Source: Accumulibacter sp.
GTDB lineage: Bacteria > Pseudomonadota > Gammaproteobacteria > Burkholderiales > Rhodocyclaceae
DNA length: 61,521 nt
Assembly (NCBI GenBank): GCA_016788495.1
Contig: JAEUOM010000070.1
Span: forward strand, 1-61,521
Direction: 5' to 3'
Below, piece after piece: positions 32,723 to 45,615 of this stretch (position 1 is its first letter; every line of letters starts with the position of its first letter). Made by a program: the position numbers and the translations under genes. The notes under the pieces were generated by a model that was given only the letters and a program-made list of their open reading frames with translations, did not search any database and was not told where the DNA came from.

Positions 32723-33869
32723 CTATGGCCACGCGCGCGCTCCCCAGATCATCCGCCGGGCGACGAAGTGTCGCAGCGGTGGCAGCAACTCGAGTGCCAG
32801 CAAGCCAAGTCCGCGCGCGTGGCGCAGGGGCGCCAGATCGTTCGAGAAGACGCGCACGATGCCGTCGGTGAAAGCGGCGCTGCCGTAGCGGTCGACCCGT
32901 CGCCGGCGGCCGTAGGCCGCGAGACCTGCCGCGTCGCCCGCATCGCAGCCGGCCCTGCAGAGCAGCGTGTCGGCCAGTTCCCACGCGTCGCGCAGACCGA
33001 GATTGAAGCCCTGACCCGAGACCGGGTGCAGCGTCTGCGCGGCGTTGCCAATCCACACCTGCCGATCGGCAGTGACCTGCCGACGCATGCGCAGTGCCAG
33101 TGGAAAGCTGGCACGCGGACTGCTGGCAACGAAGTCCAGGCGATCAGCGAAGCGTGTGCGCAGGGTGGCAAGAAAGGCGTGTTCGTCGACTCCGAGCAAC
33201 TCGCCTGCCTTCGCCTGTGGTACGGTGAACACCAGCGAGTACTCGGTGCCCAGTGGCAGCAGGGCGATCGGCCCGTCGCTGGTGAACCGCTCCCAGGCGC
33301 GATGATCGTGTGCCGCTGTCGGCCGCACCTCGGCGACCACGGCGTGCTGACGGTAATCGCAGACCCTGATGTCGGCGTCATTGCCCGGCGTACCCTCGGC
33401 ATGGACGACGAGCTGCGCCATGATGCGCCAGGTCTCGTCAGCGCGACGCAGCGTGATCTCGGCACCGGCGGGGTTGCTGTCGACCCCCTGCACGCTGCAG
33501 TTGTCGAGCAACAGGGAGTCTCCCAAGCGTGCATCGAGGGCTGCAGCGAGATCGCGGTAACGCATCACATAGCCCAGAGCCGGCAATCCGTAGTCACGGG
33601 CATCGATGAGGGTACGACCGAAGCCGGCGCGCTGCGAGACGTGAATCGTCGAAATGGCGGTTGTCGCGTTGCGGTTCCACGCCTGCAGACCTTCCAGCAC
33701 CTGCCGGGTCCCGTGCGCCAGCGCCAGTGCTCGTGGGTCATTGCGCCACCCGCCGCGTTGCCGGGCGTCGATCAGGCGAAGGCGATGAGGGCCTCCCGCG
33801 AGCGCCAATGCGAGGGCCATTCCGACCGGGCCGGCACCGATGATCGCGATGTCGACGGACTCCTGATGC

Positions 33870-33877
<8 letters not shown>
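32723..33877 (-). CDS. ubiH: FAD-dependent ubiquinone hydroxylase, UbiH type
   Basis: A class A flavoprotein monooxygenase of the UbiH/UbiF/Coq6 family, hydroxylating the ring of ubiquinone precursors with O2. The 384-residue protein has the FAD GxGxxG motif IIGAGPVGMALALAL near the N-terminus and IGNAAQTLHPVSGQGFNLG near residue 290; the GNAAQTLHP form favours UbiH, but substrate position cannot be assigned with certainty. ATG 33877 overlaps the pepP stop by eight bases. The pepP-ubiH pairing is also found in E. coli. Confidence 0.88.
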
Positions 33878-36906
<3,029 letters not shown>

Positions 36907-37024
36907 GCCGCTTCTCCTTTGACGATGATGCTAGAATTGCCCGATTTTAGCATCCGCTCGCGCGCTACATGTGCCGACGACCACCCACTCGACGTACCAA
37001 TCACTGACCCTGAACCGCAGCGGA

Positions 37025-39913
37025 ATGAAGCTTCCTTTCCGGCGCAAGCCGACGACCTTGATCTTCTGTTGCACCTTCGCCGGAGCGTTGGCTGTCGGCT
37101 TCGCTGCAACAGCGCGTGCGCAGGGTACGGTGCCCTTCCGGGTCGATCCGCGACTGCTCGGCTTGCCTCCCGCCCCCGTCACAGCGGCAAGGCCGGCTGC
37201 CGGCGCTGTGCCTGACGGCCCGGCGGCCCAACCGCGGGCGGTCGAAGAGCCGGTGGTCGAGGCGCGGCCGCTGCCAGTGCCTGCCGCCGCAGCGGCACCG
37301 GCCGCTGCGGTCGATGCCGGCCCGCGGGACGGAGCGGTCACGCCGGCCCCGGCAGTCATCAGCCCGCCGGCGGCCGTTGCTGTGCCAGCGCCGCGAATTC
37401 CTGCGGTGGCTGCGCCCGCACCACAGGCGCAGCAGGCGACCAGTGAAGCCGCTTCTTCGCCACGTGTTCCGCGCGGTGAGCCGGGCTCGACGCGGACGGG
37501 GCCGACGGCAGCTGCCGTCACCCGGGAGCCTGCGGGCGATGGCGGCCGCTTGCCGGCAGTGCCGCCGGCGCCTGCTGCCGCACCTGCGCCCCGGCCGGCA
37601 GATGGGCCGCCACTGGCGTTGCGGGCGGCCACCACCATGCAGCCGCCACCGGCGGAAAGCGATGTGCCGCGACCCGTGTTCCTCAGTGCGCGACGCCTTT
37701 CGGGAGTTCTCGACCGCGAGGCCGTGGCCGAAGAGGACGCCGAACTGCGCAAGGCCGGAACCGTCGTCACCGCCGACCGGATGACTTACTGGCCGGTCGA
37801 GGACGAGGTCGAGGGGATCGGCAGCTTCGAGCTGCAACAGGGCGATGACCGCATCCTGGGCACGCAGGCACGACTCAAGCTCGAGGACCAGGTCGGCTTC
37901 GTCGACCAGGCGTCGTATTTCATCAAGCGGCAGCCAAAGGCGGTTCCGCCTGCCGAAAGCGAACCGACGACAGGTTTCGCGGTTCCGCGGGCAATCGCCA
38001 TCAAGCCCGGCCAGACCAGGGTCAAGGCGCAGCAGAAGCCGGCCAATGCATTGACCGAGGCGCGTGGCGAGGCCGAGCGCATCGATCTGGAAGGTGAGAA
38101 CCAGTATCACCTGACCGCCGCGACCTACACCACCTGCAAGCCGGGCAGCGAAGATTGGTATCTCACCGTCGCCGATCTCCGGCTCGACTATGACAATGAG
38201 GTGGGGGCGGGCAGCGACGCCACGCTGCGCTTCTTCGACGTGCCGATCCTGCACTCACCGTGGCTGTCGTTCCCGCTGAACGACGAGCGGAAGTCCGGTG
38301 TCCTGCCCCCGACCTATGGCTCGAGCAACAGCAGTGGCATCGAAGTGGTGGTGCCCTACTACTGGAACATCGCACCGAACATGGACGCGACTTTCTACCC
38401 GCGACTGATGAGCAAGCGTGGCGTTCAACTCGGTACCCAGTTCCGCTACCTCAACGATGCGTTTGGTGGGCTCTACCGCGGCGACGCGCTGTACGAATAC
38501 CTGCCGCATGACCGGCTGGCGGATCGGGATCGCTGGGGCATCGCCCTGCAGCACACGCAGACGACAGCGACTGGCTTCAGCGGGACGGTGAACTATAACC
38601 GGGTGTCGGACAACGACTATTACACCGACCTGTCAAGCCGCATCACCCAGACATCGCAGACACAGCTCCTGCAGCAGGGGACCGTCACGTACAGTCGCGA
38701 CGACTGGTGGTCGGCGACGGCCACCGTCCAGTCTTTCCAGACGCTGGATCCGGACCCCAAGAATCCGGTTACCAAGCCGTATCGTCTGCTGCCGCAGATT
38801 ACCGTCAACGCCCGGCGGCCGGATCTATTCTCCACCGACAGTTCCTTCTTCGGGCAGTACACCTCGTTCGTCCATCCCGAGAACGCGCTGGTCGAGGGGC
38901 AGCGACTTGTCCTGCAGCCGCAGGTCTCGCTGCCTTTCGTGACGCCGGGATGGTACTTGACGCCTCGAGTCGGCGTTAACATCACCCACTACGACCTGTC
39001 GTATCCGGTTGGCGGGGTCCTGCGTCCGGAATCGATCAGCCGCATCTTGCCGATCTTCAGCGTCGATTCCGGGATGACCTTCGAACGGTCGAGCGTCTGG
39101 TTCGACCGCGAGTACACGCAGACGCTTGAGCCGCGCCTGTTCTACCTCAACATTCCCTACAAGAACCAGGACGACATACCGATCTTCGACACTGGGCTGG
39201 CAGACTTCAACTTCGCCCAGATTTTTGCCGACAACCAGTTTTCCGGCTGGGATCGCTTCAACAACGCCAATCAGCTGACGGCAGCACTGAGTTCACGCCT
39301 CATCGACCCGGAGAACGGGGCGGAGATCATGCGCGCGATGATTGGCCAGCTCATCTACTTTTCCGACGACAAGGTGACGCTGCCGGGTACCACCATGCGC
39401 AAGTGGGGGTCGTCGGATTTCCTGGCAGCCTTCAGCGGTCAGGTCTGGCCAAGGCTGTATGTGGACGCGGCGCTGCAGTATGACCCGAGCGACTCAACGT
39501 TCGAGCGCTACGCCGTCGGCGCTCGTTACCATCCATCGCCGGGTAAGGCCCTCAACGCGAGCTACGTCTTCAATACCGATGCTTCGGTGCCCATCAAGCA
39601 GGTCGATGTTGCCGGGCAATGGCCGATCACCGGTCGCTGGCAGGCGGTCGGTCGCTACAACTACTCCTTCCTGCAGAACACGCCGATCGAGATCATCGGC
39701 GGCCTGGAATACGACGCCGGCTGCTGGGCCGTGCGCACCGTGGCCCACAGGTTGCAGACGGCACAGGCCGATTCGACGACGCAGTTCTTCGTCCAGCTGG
39801 AGCTGAGCGGCCTCTCGAGCGTTGGTTCGAGTACCCAGAATCTTCTGCAACGCCGCATCCCTGGCTACGCCGTAGGGGCAACGAGCAGTGACCAGGGATT
39901 GGCCCAATGGTGA
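37025..39913 (+). CDS. lptD: LPS-assembly outer-membrane protein LptD
   Basis: LptD is the outer-membrane barrel that places LPS on the cell surface. The 962-residue product has a signal peptide (ending ATARAQ near residue 33), then an unusually long Ala/Pro-rich segment (about residues 35-215), the beta-taco domain with AGTVVTADRMTYWPVEDEVE, and the large barrel (ILHSPWLSFPLNDERKSG onward). Only two cysteines remain in the mature protein, in YTTCKPG and DAGCWAVR; by position they match the essential long-range disulfide of E. coli (C173-C725), which has four cysteines. ATG 37025 starts a good signal peptide; an in-frame ATG at 36971 would add 18 residues. surA overlaps its 3' end. Confidence 0.95.
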   Translation: MKLPFRRKPTTLIFCCTFAGALAVGFAATARAQGTVPFRVDPRLLGLPPAPVTAARPAAGAVPDGPAAQPRAVEEPVVEARPLPVPAAAAAPAAAVDAGPRDGAVTPAPAVISPPAAVAVPAPRIPAVAAPAPQAQQATSEAASSPRVPRGEPGSTRTGPTAAAVTREPAGDGGRLPAVPPAPAAAPAPRPADGPPLALRAATTMQPPPAESDVPRPVFLSARRLSGVLDREAVAEEDAELRKAGTVVTADRMTYWPVEDEVEGIGSFELQQGDDRILGTQARLKLEDQVGFVDQASYFIKRQPKAVPPAESEPTTGFAVPRAIAIKPGQTRVKAQQKPANALTEARGEAERIDLEGENQYHLTAATYTTCKPGSEDWYLTVADLRLDYDNEVGAGSDATLRFFDVPILHSPWLSFPLNDERKSGVLPPTYGSSNSSGIEVVVPYYWNIAPNMDATFYPRLMSKRGVQLGTQFRYLNDAFGGLYRGDALYEYLPHDRLADRDRWGIALQHTQTTATGFSGTVNYNRVSDNDYYTDLSSRITQTSQTQLLQQGTVTYSRDDWWSATATVQSFQTLDPDPKNPVTKPYRLLPQITVNARRPDLFSTDSSFFGQYTSFVHPENALVEGQRLVLQPQVSLPFVTPGWYLTPRVGVNITHYDLSYPVGGVLRPESISRILPIFSVDSGMTFERSSVWFDREYTQTLEPRLFYLNIPYKNQDDIPIFDTGLADFNFAQIFADNQFSGWDRFNNANQLTAALSSRLIDPENGAEIMRAMIGQLIYFSDDKVTLPGTTMRKWGSSDFLAAFSGQVWPRLYVDAALQYDPSDSTFERYAVGARYHPSPGKALNASYVFNTDASVPIKQVDVAGQWPITGRWQAVGRYNYSFLQNTPIEIIGGLEYDAGCWAVRTVAHRLQTAQADSTTQFFVQLELSGLSSVGSSTQNLLQRRIPGYAVGATSSDQGLAQW

Positions 39914-41226
39914 AGTCAATGATCACGTCTCTCCTGCGTTGCGTGTTGCTCGCCTGCTGTCTCGTCGGCGCTACGGCAGCGCAGCAGCGGACCGGTCGCC
40001 AGCCAGTTCCCGTCGACCGGGTGGTTGCTGTGGTCAATGACGAGGTGATCACCCGGAATGACCTGCGGGCCCGTTTCGACTCGGCGCTGGCGCAGCTGAA
40101 ACGTCAGGGTATGCAGTCGCCGGCGAGGGACGTGCTCGAGAGACAGGTGCTCGAACGGCTGGTGGTCGACAAGGTGCAACTGCAACTGGCCCGGGACATG
40201 GGGCTGCGTGTCGATGATGCGCAACTCGATCAGGCGCTGCAACGCATTGCCTCCGGCAACCGCATGTCGCTGGGACAGTTCCGGGAGGCGCTGGAGAAGG
40301 ATGGCATCGCCTTTGCCAGCTTCCGCGAGGAAATCCGCGCCGAGATGACCATTTCCCGGGTACGCGAGCGCGAGGTCGACAGCAAGATCTTCATCTCTGA
40401 CGGAGAGATCGACAACTACCTGTCGGGCCTGTCTACGCCGGGAGCGGCAGGCGAGGAGTATCGCCTGGCGCACATTCTCCTGCGCGCGCCCGAATCGGCC
40501 AGTCCCGAGCAGATCCAGAAGCTGCGCGCCAAGGCGGAACAGGTTCTGGATCGGCTGCGCAAGGGCGATGACTTTGGCCAGTTGGCAGCGAGCTATTCGG
40601 ATGCCCCTGACGGCATGAAGGGAGGCGACCTCGGCTGGCGACCGCTCGATCGTCTGCCCGGGATCTTTGCCGAGGCGAGTGTCAGGCTCAGGGTTGGCGA
40701 AGTGTCGCCAATTCTGCGCAGCTCAAATGGTTTTCACCTGGTCAAGCTGCTGGACAAGCGTGGCAGCGGTGCTCCGGCGGCAGTCGAGCAGACGCACGCC
40801 CGTCACATCCTGGTCAAGGTGAACGAGATCGTGTCCGAGCCCGAGGCGCGTCACAAGATCGAGGGTTTGCGGCAGCGCATCAGTCACGGGGAGCGTTTCG
40901 CCGAGTTGGCGAGACTCTTCTCACAGGACGGGTCGGCCTCCAAGGGTGGCGACCTCGGCTGGATCTATCCCGGTGACACGGTTCCGGAGTTCGAGCGGGC
41001 GATGAATCAACTCGCACCGGGCGAACTCAGTCAGCCGGTTCAGTCGCCATTCGGCTACCACCTGATCGAGGTGCTCGAGCGCCGGGTGCAGGATGTATCA
41101 AGCGAGCGGCAGCGGGCGGCAGCCCGTCAGACCCTGCGCGAACGCAAGCGTGACGAGGCTTATCAGGATTGGCTGCGGCAGGCGCGCGACCGCGCCTACG
41201 TGGAAATCCGGTTGGAGGAAGGCTAG
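39907..41226 (+). CDS. surA: Periplasmic chaperone / peptidyl-prolyl isomerase SurA
   Basis: SurA escorts outer-membrane proteins, LptD included, to the BAM complex. The 439-residue protein has a signal peptide (LLRCVLLACCLVGATAAQ), the N-terminal chaperone domain (VDRVVAVVNDEVITRNDL), and two parvulin domains, each marked by a hydrophobic RLAHILLR or ARHILVK strand and a GGDLGW segment, followed by the C-terminal helix. The ATG overlaps the lptD stop by seven bases, the classic lptD-surA-pdxA-rsmA operon. Confidence 0.96.
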   Translation: MVKSMITSLLRCVLLACCLVGATAAQQRTGRQPVPVDRVVAVVNDEVITRNDLRARFDSALAQLKRQGMQSPARDVLERQVLERLVVDKVQLQLARDMGLRVDDAQLDQALQRIASGNRMSLGQFREALEKDGIAFASFREEIRAEMTISRVREREVDSKIFISDGEIDNYLSGLSTPGAAGEEYRLAHILLRAPESASPEQIQKLRAKAEQVLDRLRKGDDFGQLAASYSDAPDGMKGGDLGWRPLDRLPGIFAEASVRLRVGEVSPILRSSNGFHLVKLLDKRGSGAPAAVEQTHARHILVKVNEIVSEPEARHKIEGLRQRISHGERFAELARLFSQDGSASKGGDLGWIYPGDTVPEFERAMNQLAPGELSQPVQSPFGYHLIEVLERRVQDVSSERQRAAARQTLRERKRDEAYQDWLRQARDRAYVEIRLEEG

Positions 41227-41229
41227 GTC

Positions 41230-42219
41230 GTGCATTCCTTGCCAGTGATCGCGGTTACCGTTGGCGAGCCCGCGGGCATTGGCCCCGACATCTGCCTGCG
41301 CTTGCTCGAGCGGGCGCGCCAGGCTCCATTTGCGGCCCGTATCGTCGTCCTCGCGGATCGCTTCCTGTTGGCCGAACGTGCCGCGCTGCTGCAGGTGCCA
41401 ATCAGCCTGCGCGACTGGGATGCTTCGCTGCCGCCGCGCGTCGATACCCTGGACGTACTGCATCTGCCGTTGGCCGTACCGGCGTGTGCGGGCCGCCTCG
41501 ACCCCGCCAATGCGCAGCAGGTTCTGGCTCTGCTCGACCGCGCTCTGGCCGGTTGCCAGTCCGGCGAGTTTGCGGCGATGGTCACCGCGCCGGTACACAA
41601 AGGGGTGATCAACGATGCCGGCATGCATTTTCGGGGTCACACTGAGTACCTGGCCGAACACACCGGTACCTCACGGGTGGTGATGATGCTGGCCGGTGGC
41701 GGGCTGCGGGTGGCGCTGGTGACGACGCACCTGCCTCTCAAGGAGGTGCCGGCGGCTGTGACCGCTGTCGCACTGGAGGAGACTGTGCGCATTCTGCATC
41801 GGGAGATGGGTCGCAAGTACGGCATTCCTCGTCCGCGCATCCTGGTTGCCGGGCTCAATCCGCATGCAGGCGAGGGCGGTTACCTCGGCCGGGAGGAGAT
41901 CGATGTCATCATTCCGGTCCTCGAACGTCTTCGTGCCCAGGAAGGGATGGCACTGCTCGGGCCGCTGCCGGCGGACACGATGTTTTCTCAGCCCGTACTC
42001 GCGCGCGGTGACTGCGCGCTGGCGATGTACCACGACCAGGGTCTGCCCGTATTGAAGTACGCGAGCTTCGGCCACGGCATCAACGTGACCCTGGGGCTGC
42101 CGATCATCCGTACCTCGGTCGACCATGGTACGGCGCTCGACTTGGCGGGGAGCGGTGAGGCGGATCCGGGCAGCCTCTTCGTTGCCATCGAGCAGGCCAT
42201 CGAGATGGCGTGCCGCTGA
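41230..42219 (+). CDS. pdxA: 4-hydroxythreonine-4-phosphate dehydrogenase
   Basis: PdxA oxidises 4-phosphohydroxythreonine in pyridoxal phosphate synthesis. The 329-residue protein starts at GTG 41230, with IAVTVGEPAGIGPDICLRL, and has the metal-site segments MHFRGHTEYLAEHTG and YHDQGLPVLKY plus GINVTLGLPIIRTSVDHGTA. It lies three bases after surA, and rsmA begins before its stop. Confidence 0.96.
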   Translation: MHSLPVIAVTVGEPAGIGPDICLRLLERARQAPFAARIVVLADRFLLAERAALLQVPISLRDWDASLPPRVDTLDVLHLPLAVPACAGRLDPANAQQVLALLDRALAGCQSGEFAAMVTAPVHKGVINDAGMHFRGHTEYLAEHTGTSRVVMMLAGGGLRVALVTTHLPLKEVPAAVTAVALEETVRILHREMGRKYGIPRPRILVAGLNPHAGEGGYLGREEIDVIIPVLERLRAQEGMALLGPLPADTMFSQPVLARGDCALAMYHDQGLPVLKYASFGHGINVTLGLPIIRTSVDHGTALDLAGSGEADPGSLFVAIEQAIEMACR

Positions 42220-43073
42220 CTTCGACCGCTGATCGGCTGCCGCCGCACCGTGCGCGCAAGCGTTTTGGCCAGCATTTCCTGGTGGATCAGCACGTCATTG
42301 CGGATATTGTCGGTGGCTTGGCGCTGCAGCCCGGCGACCAGGTGGTCGAGATCGGCCCCGGTCTGGGCGCCTTGACCAGCCCGTTGTTGCAGCGGCTGGG
42401 CCACCTGCACGTGCTCGAGATCGATCGGGACATCATCGCCTGCCTGCAGCGGCGGTACCCTTCTGACAGCCTGACGATACACGCTGGCGATGCTCTGCTC
42501 TTCGATTTCTCCGGGTTGTCCAGGGCTGTGGGCAGCAGGCTACGCGTCGTCGGCAACCTGCCGTACAACATTTCGACCCCACTTCTGTTCCACCTCGCGC
42601 GCTTTGCTGGCGTGATTGACGACATGCACTTCATGCTGCAACGGGAAGTTGTCGAGCGAATGGTCGCGGCTCCCGGAAGCGGCGTCTTCGGACGCCTGTC
42701 GGTCATGCTGCAGTACCGCTTCTGCATGGAAGCACTGCTGCATGTGCCGCCAGAGGCTTTTGACCCGGTGCCGCGGGTCGATTCAACCGTGGTGCGTCTG
42801 GTTCCGCGGCCGCCCGAGCAACTGGCGGCAACTGACGAAAAGCGTTTTGCCGCGCTGGTTGCGGCCGCTTTCGCGCAGCGGCGAAAGATGCTGCGCAACA
42901 GCTTGGGTGGGCTGGTCGAGGGTGCACAACTGGCAGCTCTCGGCTTGGCATCAAGTTGCCGCGCTGAAGAGCTGTCGGTTGCCGATTTCGTTCGCCTGGC
43001 CAACTCCCTGCAACGCGAGCAGCCTGTTGCACTCAGGGTCGGGCAAAGCATCGGAGCTGACGACGTGGACTGA
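42210..43073 (+). CDS. rsmA: 16S rRNA dimethyladenosine transferase RsmA (KsgA)
   Basis: RsmA dimethylates A1518 and A1519 of 16S rRNA late in 30S assembly. The 287-residue protein has RARKRFGQHFLVDQHVI at the start, the SAM loop VEIGPGLGALTSPLL, and the catalytic NLPYNIST motif. It starts at GTG 42210, overlapping pdxA by ten bases. The C-terminus, after the family core, extends about 15 residues. Confidence 0.96.
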   Translation: MPLTSTADRLPPHRARKRFGQHFLVDQHVIADIVGGLALQPGDQVVEIGPGLGALTSPLLQRLGHLHVLEIDRDIIACLQRRYPSDSLTIHAGDALLFDFSGLSRAVGSRLRVVGNLPYNISTPLLFHLARFAGVIDDMHFMLQREVVERMVAAPGSGVFGRLSVMLQYRFCMEALLHVPPEAFDPVPRVDSTVVRLVPRPPEQLAATDEKRFAALVAAAFAQRRKMLRNSLGGLVEGAQLAALGLASSCRAEELSVADFVRLANSLQREQPVALRVGQSIGADDVD

Positions 43074-43205
43074 AGAGGCAGCGGCTGCGCGATCCAAAAC
43101 GCCAGCCCCCCGCCCACCCGAGACCGCTTGTCTTGCGCAGTCAATCGGGTGGGCAGGAGCCGTGGCAGCGTTGCTAACGGTCATGACCGTTGCCCGCATC
43201 CCCGG

Positions 43206-43231
43206 CCCTTCTCCCGCGCACGGGAGAAGGG
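43206..43231. repeat. REP-like hairpin between convergent rsmA and tsaD
   Basis: A perfect 11-base inverted repeat, CCCTTCTCCCG and CGGGAGAAGGG with a four-base loop CGCA, lies 132 bases after rsmA and 45 bases after the tsaD stop read from the other side. It has no U-tract on either strand. Such CTTCTCCC/GGGAGAAG palindromes are recurrent intergenic elements in proteobacteria and can block transcription from both sides. No second copy was noticed in this window. Confidence 0.6.
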
Positions 43232-43275
43232 AGCTTCGCGAGTCGCAGACGCGACTTTCACATTGACCGAGCGAA

Positions 43276-44298
43276 CTACAAGGCGCCGCTCAGTGGCCAG
43301 CGCGGGCGCACGGCGAAGGCGCGGGCTGTTTTGCCGACCAGGCCAGCCTCCAGCCGCAACGCGCCGGCCAGAGCAATCATCGCGCCGTTGTCGGTACAGA
43401 ACTCGAGCTCCGGGTAGAAGACGTCGATGCGCGATCTCGCCGCGCGCGCATCGAGTTGTCGGCGCAGTTCGCGGTTGGCTCCGACACCGCCGGCAACGAC
43501 CAGTTGCCGCAGGCCGCTGGTCCTGACTGCGCGCAGCGCCTTGCTCACCAGCACCTCGACGATCGCTTCCTGAAATCCGCAGGCGACGTCCGCCCGCTGC
43601 TCGTCGTCGAGCGTGCCCAGCTCGCGTACGCGGGTCAAGACGGCGGTTTTCAGGCCGCTGAAGCTGAAATCGAGATTAGCGGAGCGCAGCATCGGCCGTG
43701 GCAGCTTCACCCGCCCCGGTCGACCGCTGTCGGCAAGCGCCGCCAGCGCCGGGCCACCAGGATAGCCGAGGCCGAGCAGCTTGGCGGTTTTGTCGAAGGC
43801 CTCGCCGGCGGCGTCATCGAGCGTCTCGCCCAGCAACTCGTACTCGCCGACGCCGGTGACGCGCATCAGCTGACTGTGTCCGCCGGAAACGAGCAGCGCG
43901 ACGAAAGGGAAGCGCGGCGGCCGCGCCGACAGCAGTGGCGACAGCAAGTGGCCTTCGAGGTGGTGTACCGGCACCGTCGGCACGGCCAGGGCCGTCGCCA
44001 AGGCCTCGGCGAAGGCGGCGCCGACGAGGAGGGCACCGGCGAGGCCGGGCCCCTGCGTGTAGGCAATGGCATCGATCCGTGCCAGAGAACAGCCGCTGGC
44101 AGCGAGAACCTGCCGCAGCAGCGGGACGAGGCGGCTGATGTGATCGCGTGACGCGAGCTCTGGTACCACGCCCCCATATTCGGCGTGCATGCGGACCTGC
44201 GAGTAGAGAGCGTTCGCCAACAAACCGCCGTCGCCAGCGCTGTCATACAGCGCCACGCCCGTTTCATCGCAGGAGGATTCGATTCCGAGTACCAGCAT
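43276..44298 (-). CDS. tsaD: tRNA N6-adenosine threonylcarbamoyltransferase TsaD
   Basis: TsaD transfers threonylcarbamoyl to A37 of ANN-decoding tRNAs. The 340-residue protein begins [17 protein letters not shown] and has the metal-binding HHLEGH motif, [12 protein letters not shown], and [17 protein letters not shown] 44298 is the family start; frames open upstream are not supported. rpsU, its common neighbour, is not next to it here. Confidence 0.97.
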   Translation of the reverse strand: MLVLGIESSCDETGVALYDSAGDGGLLANALYSQVRMHAEYGGVVPELASRDHISRLVPLLRQVLAASGCSLARIDAIAYTQGPGLAGALLVGAAFAEALATALAVPTVPVHHLEGHLLSPLLSARPPRFPFVALLVSGGHSQLMRVTGVGEYELLGETLDDAAGEAFDKTAKLLGLGYPGGPALAALADSGRPGRVKLPRPMLRSANLDFSFSGLKTAVLTRVRELGTLDDEQRADVACGFQEAIVEVLVSKALRAVRTSGLRQLVVAGGVGANRELRRQLDARAARSRIDVFYPELEFCTDNGAMIALAGALRLEAGLVGKTARAFAVRPRWPLSGAL

Positions 44299-44426
44299 CG
44301 GCGGCATTCTAGCACCCTGCCCACCGCCGGCCTCACCGGTCGCGGGCGGGAACGAACGGGCAACGCAGCGCCAGGTGCCGCGCGGCTGGTTGACCCGCGG
44401 GCGCGGGGAAGCTCGCAAGCCAGCAG

Positions 44427-45446
44427 TTAGTCGGGATGGCGAATGCAGATCTTGCCGAACTGGACACCACTCCTGAGATAGGCCAAGGCCTCCCGCAGTG
44501 CCGTGAACTCGAAGACCCGGTCCACGGTGACTGCCGGCCGGTGTTGCTCGAGCGCTCGCAGCATCGCCTCGAAGCCGTCGCGATGGCCAACCGTGATCCC
44601 CTGCAGTCGCACCTGCCGCGTGACGATCAGACCCAGGGGTACCGCCAGCAACGACCCCGACAGGACGCCGATCATCGACAGCGTGCCCCCGGCACGAATG
44701 CAGCGCAACGACTGCGGCAGCGTCTTCTCACCGCCAAGCTCGACGATGTGATCGAAGCCACGCCCGCCGGTGATCTCGCGTGCGGTCTTCGACCACTCGG
44801 GTGTTCGCGTGTAGTTGATCGTCGCGTCGGCGCCGAGCGCCCGCAGGCGCTCGATCTTCTCGTCGCTCGACGAAATGACGGTGACGTGGGCACCGGCGAT
44901 CCTGGCAAAGGCGAGGGCAAACAATGCCACTCCACCCGAGCCCTGGACCAGCACCCGCTCGCCAGGGCCGACCCGGCCGTGCGTGACGAGTGCACTCCAG
45001 GCCGTCAGCGCCGCGCAGGGCAGAGTCGCCGCTTCGAGGTCACTGAGGCAGGACGGTATCTTCACCACGCCCTGCTCGGAGAGGCACATGAACTCGGCCA
45101 TCGCGCCGTCGAGCGGGCCGCCGAGCGACCCCGTCATGCGACCCAGCTCCGGGTCGCCGCTGATCCAGCCCTGGAAGAAGCACGGGCAGACCCGGTCCCC
45201 CGGCGCGACACGGCGGACGCCGGCACCGACCTCGACGACCTCACCGACGCCGTCGGATACCGGGATCAACGGCAACGTGCCGGTGAAGCTGCCGTAGCCG
45301 CGCTCCGGAACGACCAGGTCACGATAGTTGAGCGAAGCGGCGCGCATCCGCAACAGCACCTGCCCCGGCCCGGGTTGCGGTTTCGCTCTCTCGGCCAGGC
45401 GCAGATTGCCCAGCCCCCAGTCGTCCTGAATCTGCATAACCCGCAT
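44427..45446 (-). CDS. Zinc-type alcohol dehydrogenase-like (MDR) oxidoreductase
   Basis: A 339-residue medium-chain dehydrogenase/reductase with a GroES-like N-terminal half ([20 protein letters not shown]) and a Rossmann C-terminal half ([20 protein letters not shown]). The catalytic-zinc cysteine typical of alcohol dehydrogenases is replaced (LNYRDL instead of CxTD), which suggests a zinc-independent quinone oxidoreductase or enoyl reductase-like role with NAD(P)H. Substrate unknown. It stands alone between tsaD and an EamA gene, with a 169-base featureless gap upstream. Confidence 0.85.
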   Translation of the reverse strand: MRVMQIQDDWGLGNLRLAERAKPQPGPGQVLLRMRAASLNYRDLVVPERGYGSFTGTLPLIPVSDGVGEVVEVGAGVRRVAPGDRVCPCFFQGWISGDPELGRMTGSLGGPLDGAMAEFMCLSEQGVVKIPSCLSDLEAATLPCAALTAWSALVTHGRVGPGERVLVQGSGGVALFALAFARIAGAHVTVISSSDEKIERLRALGADATINYTRTPEWSKTAREITGGRGFDHIVELGGEKTLPQSLRCIRAGGTLSMIGVLSGSLLAVPLGLIVTRQVRLQGITVGHRDGFEAMLRALEQHRPAVTVDRVFEFTALREALAYLRSGVQFGKICIRHPD

Positions 45447-45615
45447 CGCTCACCTCCGCTGATCGGCGCTCATTGCGCGCCCCGTCACGCTCGTGCGCCA
45501 CTGGCGGACGCGACCGGCCAATGATCGCACAAGCGCGGCCACACGCGACGACGTCGTGCGATCGACCGCACCGGCGGATGGCACGGACAGCCGCAGGCAG
45601 CGACCGGCAGGCCGT

